Shown here: positions 55,971-64,000 of the stretch, piece after piece
How positions within the stretch are numbered: position 1 is the stretch's first letter
Layout: each line of letters starts with the position of its first letter
Origin: Alentia gelatinosa
Lineage: Eukaryota > Annelida > Polychaeta > Phyllodocida > Polynoidae
Assembly (NCBI GenBank): GCA_950022655.1
Contig: OX465579.1
Coordinates: 50,757,950-50,821,949 of the forward strand
DNA: 64,000 nt
Reading direction: 5' to 3'
Program-made: the position numbers and the translations under genes
Notes under the pieces: model-generated
Database searches by the model: none
Seen by the model: the letters and a program-made list of their open reading frames with translations, nothing else
What the model was told of the DNA's origin: nothing

Positions 55971-56318
55971 TTATATAGGAACAAACCTTAGAGTCTCAAG
56001 TTTTGTTGCATATATGTCTCCATTAATCTCCTGACGGTTTAAGCCTTGTCCAGGATCATTTTGTAAATGTTGTCTTTGCACTGCGGTGAAGGGAGTTGCT
56101 GGATTTGAAAGTGCCGACCACAAACACGCCATGCTTGGGCGAGGCCACATATCCAACTCCTTGGTGAAATCGGCTCGTACAGATCTAACACAGAATATAA
56201 TCATGTCAATATCACTGGGGAAAGATTCAATATAATCCAATAGCGATGTCATAATGTTTTGTAGGGGTAAATCGACCAAATCCTGAGCAAGTTGATGGCC
56301 AAACAACTCGGCTTTCAT
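55971..56318 (-). CDS. Unrecognised antisense ORF in piggyBac element 1
   Basis: 115 codons, on the strand opposite to the transposase of its element: MKAELFGHQLAQDLVDLPLQ, NIMTSLLDYIESF, FTKELDMWPRPSMACLWSAL, PFTAVQRQHLQ. The frame stays open further upstream, with RKWIFTKATYRHATQCSVNE. A parallel, frameshifted copy exists in element 2, so it belongs to the transposon family. I recognise no domain; it could be a cargo ORF or chance. Confidence 0.35.
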   Translation of the reverse strand: MKAELFGHQLAQDLVDLPLQNIMTSLLDYIESFPSDIDMIIFCVRSVRADFTKELDMWPRPSMACLWSALSNPATPFTAVQRQHLQNDPGQGLNRQEINGDIYATKLETLRFVPI

Positions 56319-57079
56319 AGTATTGGCTTCATTGACACTGCACTGAGTAGCATGTCGATAGGTTGCCTTGGTAAATATCCATTTTCTTCCGTTATTTAGC
56401 GTCTATATGAATAAACCAGACACTGCCAGAATTGTGAAGACTTGTATAATATTCCCAGGGTGATGATTAATGATGTCAATGCATTTTGTATGGGTGACAC
56501 ACCAGCAAAGTTGTAACTCTGCAGAACCGGAACTTCGCAGCCTGGCGTTGTCAATATAAATCACTGTCACACTTATTTTTCGATCGATGTCTCAACCAGG
56601 CCGTATGCATTGATCTGCCGGCTATTTCTCCATAATAACTACCCACAGACGTAGGGAATATATATATCAGGCTCGACTTCGGCTGGCAGATTAATATTCG
56701 AATAATCAAATATATAAATCCAGGTTGAAAGACATAAGATGCTCACCAGCATCTGTACCCTTGCGGGCGCCTTTTTTTTTGTTTTGAATCTTATCCAGTT
56801 ACCCATTCTTGTTTCTGTATTTTCTCAATTATTCTTTATATATACCATAACAAATTCTCAGAGGAGTTAGAATATAGCCATAGGGAAGAAAACATTGTGA
56901 ACAACTGTTATTGTTAATCTTCATCAATTCGATAAAACAAATATTTCTAACCAGACATTGTGACACCGACCCAAATTTGGGCCAGAAGCGTTGATATACC
57001 CGCCGCCAAGGGGTAGAATCTAACTGTTACCCGGGCTGGCTTCGCGCGCTCTGAAAATGGCCCACCGTGAATGGGTCAA

Positions 57080-58404
57080 ACGTCAATGAGATGCAGAACA
57101 CTACAATATTCTATGATCAGTTGATACTAGTCTTTTAATTCAATAATAAACGCCGACTATTCCCCATTTGGTATCGACCTACGTGCAGTACATCTCATGT
57201 CACATGAGATATGACTGGACTTTAGGTTTGACTTCATTTACCCGATTTACCCGGCACTTTTAATCAAAGCGGCAGCAAAATCGCTACCAACACCCAATAG
57301 TGAGTACTCTCGTTTAGCACCCTCCCGACTTTTGAAACAGCCCCCTGGTCGGGTTAAATCCGCGGCCACCTCGAACCATTAGCTGTAAGATACTCTCCTT
57401 TCCTGCGACGCGAAAGATCTGGGAGGAAAGTTGCTGTGAGAGTTTGTGACTTCCCTACCAGATCTCTCGCTTAATATTCGTACTGCTTGGAGAGTGTGTT
57501 ATTTCATAACCTTGGAGCCAATTTACCATTTTATCATTTCCTTTTGTTTGTACTTTTTTTAGAATAAAACCACCATAAAGCTAGACTTCCTTATCAATTT
57601 GTGAAACTATGGATATATATTATTGAGTATTCCTGCTTTTAGATCCTACATAGGACAGAATTACCTGGATCGAGGTGTACCATAGATACCTTTACCAACC
57701 TCTTAATCTGAGAACAGAATCTACTCCCAGACGTCCTACACCTCAGAGAGTGACAGCTCCCAGAGGGCGCCACCGATCAGCCGAACAAGAATGCTCATCT
57801 ACATTTGAACTAACCCATATCGTCTCTCTACTTAATTTGATCAAACATTGGGAAGGCGACAGCTGAAGACCCGGATCCCTTATATGAAGGAGAAGTAAGT
57901 GCAAACCGACTACGTCGATTTTGGCCGTATCTACACAACATAATAATACAAAGGGAAGTAGTCGCCACAGCCCCAGCCATTGCAACGACCGTCTACGATG
58001 CCCTTTTACATTGGATCGGTGGCTCCGACACTGGCGTCCAGCAATGTCACGAGCGACATCCAAGGGCACCGCAATTGAAAATTCAACGTAGCTTTTCTCC
58101 AGGCCCTCTTGAGATGCCTCACTCACTCACATCAGGATAAATCAAGTGCGGCATATTGTCCGCACGCCTCACCACACTGTTCAGGTTCCAGAGATCACTG
58201 TGCACATCAGAGATCACTGTGCACACGTTTGAGATGGACAGGACCTCTGTCTTAGATGACCATGATGTTGTTAATGATAACATTTGTAGTGGCTGGGTTA
58301 ATTTGCTTAGTCTATTGTTCTGGTTGCGACAACTGTCTGTCCCGTATACAAACGGGCACCATAGACACAGATTTTCAGATAATCTGGAATGTTTTTGATA
58401 AGAT
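57080..58404. other. No recognised gene
   Basis: Non-coding or unidentified. A duplicated 19-bp word CAGAGATCACTGTGCACA lies near 58190-58220. Open frames on both strands show no domain I know. Confidence 0.4.
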
Positions 58405-58617
58405 GTCCCCCCAAACTGACCCCTTAAGTGGGGGGTTTGAAGCATTTCTGTACCGAAAAACTGTCCCTTTAAGCGCGGTGCCCCCTTAAGCGGGGTGTCC
58501 CCTGAAGCGGGGTTAAAATAAACTCTTATTAGAGGAAGAAATTTCCGTTCTGAGCAAATTGACCCCTTAAGCAGGGTCTCCCCTTAAGCGGGGTATCCCG
58601 GAAGCGGGGTTCTACTG
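58405..58617. mobile_element. Pogo/Tigger-like right terminus with CCCCTTAAGCGGGG repeats
   Basis: Seven variants of CCCCTTAAGCGGGGT lie between 58419 and 58610. The end CGGGGTTCTACTG is followed by TA; complemented it is CAGTAGAACCCCGCTT, a typical pogo/Tigger terminus with a TA target. The matching left end was not found, so this is a remnant. Confidence 0.55.
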
Positions 58618-59187
58618 TACTTCAAATCATGTTTTGTACTTTTATAAAAACTCCAAACGAAAATTTAATGGATTTGAAATAAAAAAGAATTCCCCTAGGA
58701 TATGCGTATGTGTACATACGTTATGGATAGCCCCATTCAACAGTTGTAAGTATCTACTCTTCAGAGTGTCAGGTTATATATATGTAAATATTCCTTTACT
58801 TTTAAACATTCAGGTCTCTCCTGAAGCTGCATCTCCTATCCCATGGTTGTTTGTAGGGTACGGTGTACAGGCTTGGCAACGTACAAGCAGGTAGACCGAT
58901 CGTTCTGGGCGCATGGCCGCCGCCTGTTACCGTCCCATAACGCATTCCCCTCAGTCGTTTCCCATAAATCCCTACACAAAGGCGTCACTACGGCCACTAC
59001 CCATGCATGACCCGCTCTCACCCCGCCCACCTCTCGTCGCTTTGAAGCTGCGCGAGACTTACATCAGCCCCCTCCCCTGGGCTGGTATGGTGGTGAACGA
59101 GGCATGCTGGGTCGGTGAATGCGTTTCCGCTTCCCTTAGCGGCCATGTTTAGCAATAAAGGCCGCGGCAGGTGCTACAGGCATTCCC

Positions 59188-59261
59188 ATTGGCTGCGGAA
59201 GCGGCCACGTGACCTGACAGGTGTTACTGGCTTCCCTATTGGCTGGGCAAGGCTCCACGTG
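59188..59261. promoter_or_regulatory. Promoter-like module: duplicated CCAAT box and CACGTG E-box
   Basis: ATTGG at 59188 and 59238 (inverted CCAAT boxes) and CCACGTGACCTG with CACGTG at 59206 and 59256, so the two halves repeat with exact 50-bp spacing. The region 59000-59330 is GC-richer than its flanks and also has a YY1-like GCGGCCATGTTT near 59140. It resembles a housekeeping promoter; CACGTGAC also fits USF/MiT-TFE factors. Confidence 0.4.
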
Positions 59262-59349
59262 ACCTGGGAGCCTTATGGAAGCATTTATCGTGGACCTAGG
59301 TGGCCCGGAAGTTATTAGCGGGGAGTAGAGGTGGGAGAAGATCGTTTAT

Positions 59350-59513
59350 ATGGGACGGCTTTCAGCAAGCATAGGCTGCGGAATGCTTAGAGGAGCGCCG
59401 AGCATGGTCTGCAGACTGGGGTGTGCGTTGTGTCAACTCTATCGTTTATCAGGGCACCATATAGTCTGTAAAATACATGAGGCACCCATCAATCTAAGAA
59501 GCAGGGTCTGCAG
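59350..59513 (+). CDS. Candidate first exon downstream of the promoter-like module
   Basis: An ATG-started open frame, MGRLSASIGCGMLRGAPSM, VCRLGCALCQLYRLSGHHIV, up to a weak donor (CAG|gtgtac) at 59513. It lies about 90 bp after the second E-box. No family is recognised and no second exon found; the frame closes at 59532 if unspliced. Confidence 0.2.
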
Positions 59514-59529
59514 GTGTACAAACAACCTG

Positions 59530-59910
59530 TAGTCCAAGGCCGCCTTACATCAGTTAGTCAGTGCTTGTTATATCAAACTGTGCCCAGGATATCACGACCT
59601 TGGCTTTTCAGTTGGCTTTTCAGTTCACTGTATTCAAATCATCATGATGTTGTTTTGTCAGTTAGATCGTGTATATTACATTGTCGTTAGCCTATCATGA
59701 CTTTGTCTCATCGGTTAGATAGCGCATGTTATCATTGTGCTCATGACCATCTCCCATCAGCTAGGTAGAATGTATCATTCTTTCCTCAGATTGCCATTTA
59801 ACGTCTAATCACCCCAGTTAACGTGCCTTATATCACAGTGTTCAGGTCATTACGACCCTATCCCGTCAGTTATAGATCTATAGTGTACATAATATCACTG
59901 TCCCCAAGAT
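59530..59910 (+). repeat. Degenerate minisatellite of about 65-bp units
   Basis: Recurring words: CATCAGTTAGTCAG, TTTGTCAGTTAGATCGTGTA, CTCATCGGTTAGATAGCGCA, CCCATCAGCTAGGTAGAATG, CCGTCAGTTATAGATC, alternating with ATCATGACTTTG-like words. Confidence 0.6.
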
Positions 59911-60179
59911 ATCTTCACCGTGTTCCCTCAGTGGGAGAGGTTATGTTATGTTATAAATCGGGCATACATTTGCATCGTGGTGCATCGGGACCCTGCTCAC
60001 TTCAGGAGTCCCTCTGAGATTAACTGAGGAATCCATATACCTGTGCGCGTCTTACCTTGGTTTATCATTTATGCTGTAAATATACCATTCTCTATATGTT
60101 CTATGGTTATGGCTATAGCCACGGTAATGTGCCCCAAAATCCTGTGGTTATAACATCCTATTCATTCAAGATTTAACTA

Positions 60180-60630
60180 TTCACAGTCACTGGGGGAATA
60201 GCCGTTGGCAGTCTCTGTAGATGTTCATGGTTACTGTGGTCATCATGATCAGCATTATAGCTGTTTACATTCACTGGGACAATAGGAGTTTGCAGTTACT
60301 GCGCTAAAACAGTCCAATCACCACAGTTTTAACGGAACACACAGGAGTGCAACGCTTCACCGGGGTTATAGTGTGTCATAATTACTAGGGTCACGCATGT
60401 TCGCAGTAATTGTGCTTATAAAAATTCACAGTCACCAATGTTATCGGTTCACAGACACTGTGCTTATAACAGATCACAATCGCCAGGAGTATGACGGACC
60501 ACAGTCACCGGAATTATTTATCACCAATCCCAGCCGGCATATTTCACGATCACAGTCCCTGGGGTTGTACCTGTTCATAACAAGCTGGGTTATAACGATT
60601 CTCAAGCACCTGTGTTTTATACTGTCAGGT
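60180..60630 (+). repeat. Degenerate minisatellite with TTCACAGTCACTGGGG core
   Basis: Words such as TTCACAGTCACTGGGGGAAT, TTACATTCACTGGGACAATA, ATTCACAGTCACCAATGTTA, GATCACAATCGCCAGGAGTA, GACCACAGTCACCGGAATTA and GATCACAGTCCCTGGGGTTG recur every 25-60 bases. Confidence 0.6.
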
Positions 60631-61419
60631 CAGAATCAGTTCTTTTATGTCACTCAACAAATGCCTCTGTGCACAGGAACGTGTCCTAATTAACCCCTCG
60701 ACGACGCATGGCCTCCTGGGATGGACTGACCTTTCGGTTTACACCTCAAGCGGGCGGAAGGCAATCAGGGACACCTGGTGGCCTTCGGGAGAGTGACAGC
60801 AGTGGGGCTTTGGGGTGGCATGTCTGAGATGGAGGGAAGGCTTAGAGCCTAGAACACACTACATGTATGCGATTCTGCTTGATGCGATCTTTTAACAAGA
60901 TCGCGCGATCTCAATTTTCTCGAGGCCGGCTAGGTAATAATCGCAAGGAGGGCCTTATGAAAAGATGGAAGCCACATCAGCATAATTTTATGCAATTCAC
61001 TCAAGCCGATCGCTCGTCTACCAACACTCTTACCTTCAATAAGCCACACAAGCATCGGACCTGCTGTGTGTATGCCTGTACATGACGTCTCCGATAACAT
61101 CTCTCACATGACAAACCTCTGTAATTGTTTTACATTCATTAGTCGACAACAACTTTTGCCCTCATACAGTCTTGACATTTACTTCAAGTAATTGAAACAG
61201 GCAATCACGATGTAATCTGCTCTGCCTACATGACTGCAATTAGAAAGTTTCTTATGAAAAAGAACTTTCCTTAAAATGTCAAGATTCACAAAGAAAACTA
61301 ATATATTCTTCTATTAAATGTATATTTAGAAGCGGAAGTAACTGGCAGTGTCAGGTGGAAGTGAACTGCAAAAGTATCAGTGTGGCACAAGACTACTGTA
61401 GAAGGTTAGTAAAAAAATA

Positions 61420-61640
61420 ACAGTGGCAGACAGGCGGGTTGACAGGAAGCTCATCAGTGCAGAGTTAGTAGTGAGCAGCAGTGACAGACAGGCAGGTTCA
61501 CATGGAGCTGATGAGTGGAGAGATAGTAGTGAGCAGCAGTGATAGACAGGCAGGTTCACATGGAGCTGATGAGTGGAGAGATAGTAGTGAGCAGCAGTGA
61601 TAGACAGGCAGGTTGACAGGGAGCTAATCAGAGGAGAGCC
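61420..61640 (+). repeat. 58-bp minisatellite, about four copies
   Basis: Unit: GAGCAGCAGTGATAGACAGG, CAGGTTCACATGGAGCTGAT, GAGTGGAGAGATAGTAGT. The two middle units are identical, the outer ones diverged. Confidence 0.85.
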
Positions 61641-61895
61641 AGGGAGCTTGTTGAATTAAATTAAATGGTGCATAGTTGTGGGTGGTAGGATGTGTGTAGC
61701 AGTGGCCAGACAGAAGGGTAATTAGAGGTGAGTAGACAGAGGGTAGTAGTGGAGAGACAGCATGGTTGACAGTCAATGGGGAGCTAGTCAGTGGACAGCG
61801 GGTGGTGCTTTGGGAATTGGTAGCTAGGTTGAAGGTGTTAGTTCCGGGCGGTCTGCTTTAACAAGCTGGCGACGTGTGCGGGGTGCGGGCAACCG

Positions 61896-61908
61896 CCACC
61901 AGGGGGAG
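61896..61908 (+). promoter_or_regulatory. CTCF-like motif, forward
   Basis: CCACCAGGGGGAG within CCGCCACCAGGGGGAGTGG matches the core of the bilaterian CTCF consensus CCACNAGGGGGC. The region is GC-rich. Confidence 0.35.
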
Positions 61909-62115
61909 TGGCAATGCCAGGGCAGCTTATCAGCCCGACGCACGGGGTGTTATCAGCTCGCTGAGGGGTGAGACTGGTCGCCTGGAGGACAGAGATGGAG
62001 GCAGGGTCATCTTCCACCTTTCCGAAGGTCGGTCCCTGAACTCTGTGCCTCCCTTCTTACAACGACCCGTGGCCTGGGGCACGACTTGGCAATTTAATGG
62101 CCTCCCCACACGACA

Positions 62116-62130
62116 CAGCGCCATCTAGTG
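62116..62130 (-). promoter_or_regulatory. CTCF-like motif, reverse
   Basis: CAGCGCCATCTAGTG; complemented it reads CACTAGATGGCGCTG, matching the CTCF form CCACTAG-A/G-TGGCGCT. It faces the motif at 61896 from 208 bp away. Confidence 0.35.
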
Positions 62131-62139
62131 AGGAACCAT

Positions 62140-63084
62140 TGCCGACCCAGTGGGCGGGCGTGTTGCCTTCATGGTGGACCAACGAGTATAGAGAATAGCT
62201 TTCTCTATACTTGTTGGGTAGACTAACGGTCATCTTCGCCTGAAGATTGCCAGATCTGTCTGCCAATTTAGCATCTCAACTGCTTATCACCTCTGTCTCT
62301 CTATCTGTTACCTTTTGTGGGACCATTCTGTCTGTCAACACAGACAAGAATATAATTGGATACCTTAGCCGCTTTCTATCTTAGAATGTGGCCGATCTTC
62401 TGCAGTCTGCTAAACTATCTGCTCATTGTTTGCTGTGTCTGCCCACTATCTACTAACTATCTGTTACTGTAAAATCACTATATTAACCAACAATTGTTGG
62501 TGACGAACCACTTCACAAATAAATCTGCTTGCCAAATATAACCACGAACTGCTTGTCGAATGTATACCTACTGTTTGCTTTCTAAGCGAACTCTTGACTG
62601 CTTACTGTATCTGCCTTATTTCTAGTTTCCTGCTAAATATGTTTGTCTTCTTGTCCTCGAACTTTGACTACTCATTTAGTCTGATCAGTCAGGCAATACA
62701 CCACTCTTAAGTACATTTCATATTTACCGATTTTGTCCTGACTACTTCAACTTAATGGCAAATTTCGTCATGATCCCGTCTTCTTATCTAAAATTTATAA
62801 AATGTCTGTTTTCTCAAGCTAAACTCTTTACCGTGCTGGTCTATCTACTGCCTATCAGACTCTCACAAATATCACTACCCCGTCTTTCCTGCCAGTTATT
62901 CTATCTACAGGCTTTCTAATTAAAAACCAAACGAATCACTTCCAAAGATCCTTCAGGCAAAATAACCAAAATTAGGAATTCTAGTTTAAATCAAGATAGT
63001 TAACTTGTCTGTACTACCTACAGGTGCTTTGTATTCATCATTTTACCTGTTTCTTGTGTTCACCTCCTCTCTCCTTATTTGCAG
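62140..63084. other. No recognised gene
   Basis: Non-coding. 62280-62900 repeats words like CTGCTTATC, TGTCTGCC and CTATCTGTTA, suggesting an eroded short repeat. Confidence 0.4.
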
Positions 63085-63201
63085 ACCTGGCCTTGTCTCT
63101 GTACCCCCAGCTGTCCCTGACACATGTTGACCACACCCAGCCACCTCCATTAGCGCTGCCGCTTTACTCATTCACCTCCCGGCATTTACCAGTCGCCTCG
63201 T
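63085..63201 (+). CDS. Candidate phase 1-1 internal exon, unidentified gene
   Basis: A pyrimidine-rich acceptor (ctctccttatttgcag) and a strong donor (gtgagt) bound 117 bp with one open frame: DLALSLYPQLSLTHVDHTQP, PPLALPLYSFTSRHLPVAS. Phase 1 at both ends. No domain is recognised, and neighbouring exons were not found in the window. Confidence 0.3.
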
Positions 63202-63987
63202 GTGAGTACATACAGCTGATTATAGACGGAGAGTCTTTGCTTTGACCAGACAAAACCAGACTGGTTTGGTTAGGTTAGGCCTGCAGTGTCTTCCTCGCCT
63301 CTGATGCTTGTGCCCGTCATACTTTTGCAAGTCCAACACAGTGACATTGGGGGGATACTTCCTGAGACTAGTCATTATCAGTTTTCCATTCATTTGAAAC
63401 AATGTTTCAGAATCCTGTCGAAATTCTTCGGTCGAATCAAATATGCCTGTGTATCAGGTGCCTGACCGATATCAACGTTCTGCCCACTCTATGTACAATT
63501 CAACGTGTCTAAAATCCTACTCCACCTCTCGTGTTGTCACACCACTAGCTAAACCACACCAATAAATGACGCATACTGATAAAAAAAAACACGTCGACGA
63601 AAAAAGACAAATATATATAAAAACAGGAGAAAATCGATGCGAAGGGGACATTGTGTACGGCCATTAAGGGCGGCAGGAGGGCCGGGTTAATGGAGCGAGT
63701 CAAAGGGCAAAGCCCAACCTGCCTCCACCATCCCTCTACACCCTCCTGAAATAATCTCTGGCTGGCGTTTCCTGCCAGTAGTGCCATTACATCGACATCA
63801 CCCAAGTCAACACACCAACCCAGCCCCTTTCCGCCGATTTCATCACACACACGTATGCACCCCCACCCCACGAACACACGGCTCACCGAGCGGCCCTTCT
63901 CCGACCGACACGAGCAATGAACAGCATCTCCGCCTTCTCCTCCCGTTTCCCCCGTTTCCCCCCTTTTTTGGTTCAAACTGAGATTTC

Positions 63988-63993
63988 AATAAA
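63988..63993 (+). terminator. Possible poly(A) signal at the window end
   Basis: AATAAA 7 bp before the end of the window, after a C-rich stretch. It might serve a plus-strand gene; there is no downstream context. Confidence 0.2.
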
Positions 63994-64000
63994 TCATCTT

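Larger units (their letters stand above)
48045..57079 (+). mobile_element. piggyBac element 1 (host of nested insertions)
   Basis: Left end TTAAACCCATTCGCGGCGGG (48045); the right end reads CCCACCGTGAATGGGTCAA (to 57079), whose complement TTGACCCATTCACGGTGGG matches. Transposase exons lie on the + strand at 48337-49404, then an internal tandem repeat, interrupted at TTAA by element 2 (50005-55616). The element resumes at 55617 with the same repeat and then its 3' half. The right TTAA has decayed to TCAA. The transposase has an in-frame stop, a frameshift and no visible second or third catalytic Asp region. Confidence 0.8.

Noticed and set aside
57743..58126. Minus-strand 127-codon open frame
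   Set aside because: No domain, no signal of splicing, low-complexity hydrophobic part; probably chance.
58814..58890. Stretch between an AG acceptor and CAG|gtagac encoding a PWLFVGYGVQAW-like peptide
   Set aside because: Only 77 bp, weak donor, no known domain and no linked exon.
1..64000. CRISPR array or bacterial operon
   Set aside because: Spliced genes, microsatellites and eukaryotic transposons throughout; none of the tandem repeats has spacer structure.

Overview
The window looks like nuclear DNA from an invertebrate animal, most likely a marine one. The evidence is long GT-AG introns, an AT-rich background, many simple repeats, and a mixture of transposable elements (tyrosine-recombinase retrotransposons, piggyBac, a Penelope-like element, decayed LINEs, tRNA-like repeats) that is common in lophotrochozoans and other bilaterian invertebrates. 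I cannot name the species. There are two well-supported host protein genes, both on the + strand; most of the rest is mobile or repeated DNA.

Region by region. Positions 107-8673 hold the 3' two thirds of a DNAJC10/ERdj5-type ER disulfide reductase. Twelve exons join in frame, carry CPPC, CGPC and CGHC thioredoxin motifs and end in an HDEL retrieval signal. From 8674 to about 16900 there is intergenic DNA with a 1.1-kb foldback repeat, a probable solo LTR on the minus strand and a dead LINE fragment. Positions 16907-21997 are a young, apparently complete tyrosine-recombinase retrotransposon with split direct repeats (A1-ORFs-B1-A2-B2). It encodes a Gag-like protein, RT-RNase H and a tyrosine recombinase; ORF1 and ORF2 are in one frame, separated by a single TGA. 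Next come a three-copy 200-bp tandem repeat, TA microsatellites, a minus-strand LINE relic, and a second, GC-rich, broken tyrosine-recombinase element (about 25.3-28.4 kb) that has lost its RT core. A 1.3-kb element with short terminal inverted repeats (29190-30489) follows.

Positions 32336-41528 hold a four-exon gene for a predicted secreted protein of 328 residues. It has a signal peptide, amphipathic helices, a furin-type RSKR site, and two copies of a module made of a poly-asparagine run followed by a leucine-rich helix. I recognise no known family. Its 5.4-kb second intron contains a minisatellite, a pair of RFX-type X-box motifs, a large inverted repeat, a tRNA-like repeat and a G-rich hairpin tract.

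Positions 48045-57079 are a set of nested transposons. A plus-strand piggyBac copy was invaded at a TTAA site by a minus-strand copy of the same family (50005-55616). That second copy then received a 370-bp TTAA MITE inside its transposase exon and a Penelope-like retroelement in its 5' part. Both piggyBac copies are dead as transposases.

Positions 57.1-64.0 kb have a pogo-like terminal repeat block, a promoter-like region with duplicated CCAAT and CACGTG motifs, several degenerate minisatellites, two CTCF-like motifs facing each other, and one candidate exon of an unidentified gene.
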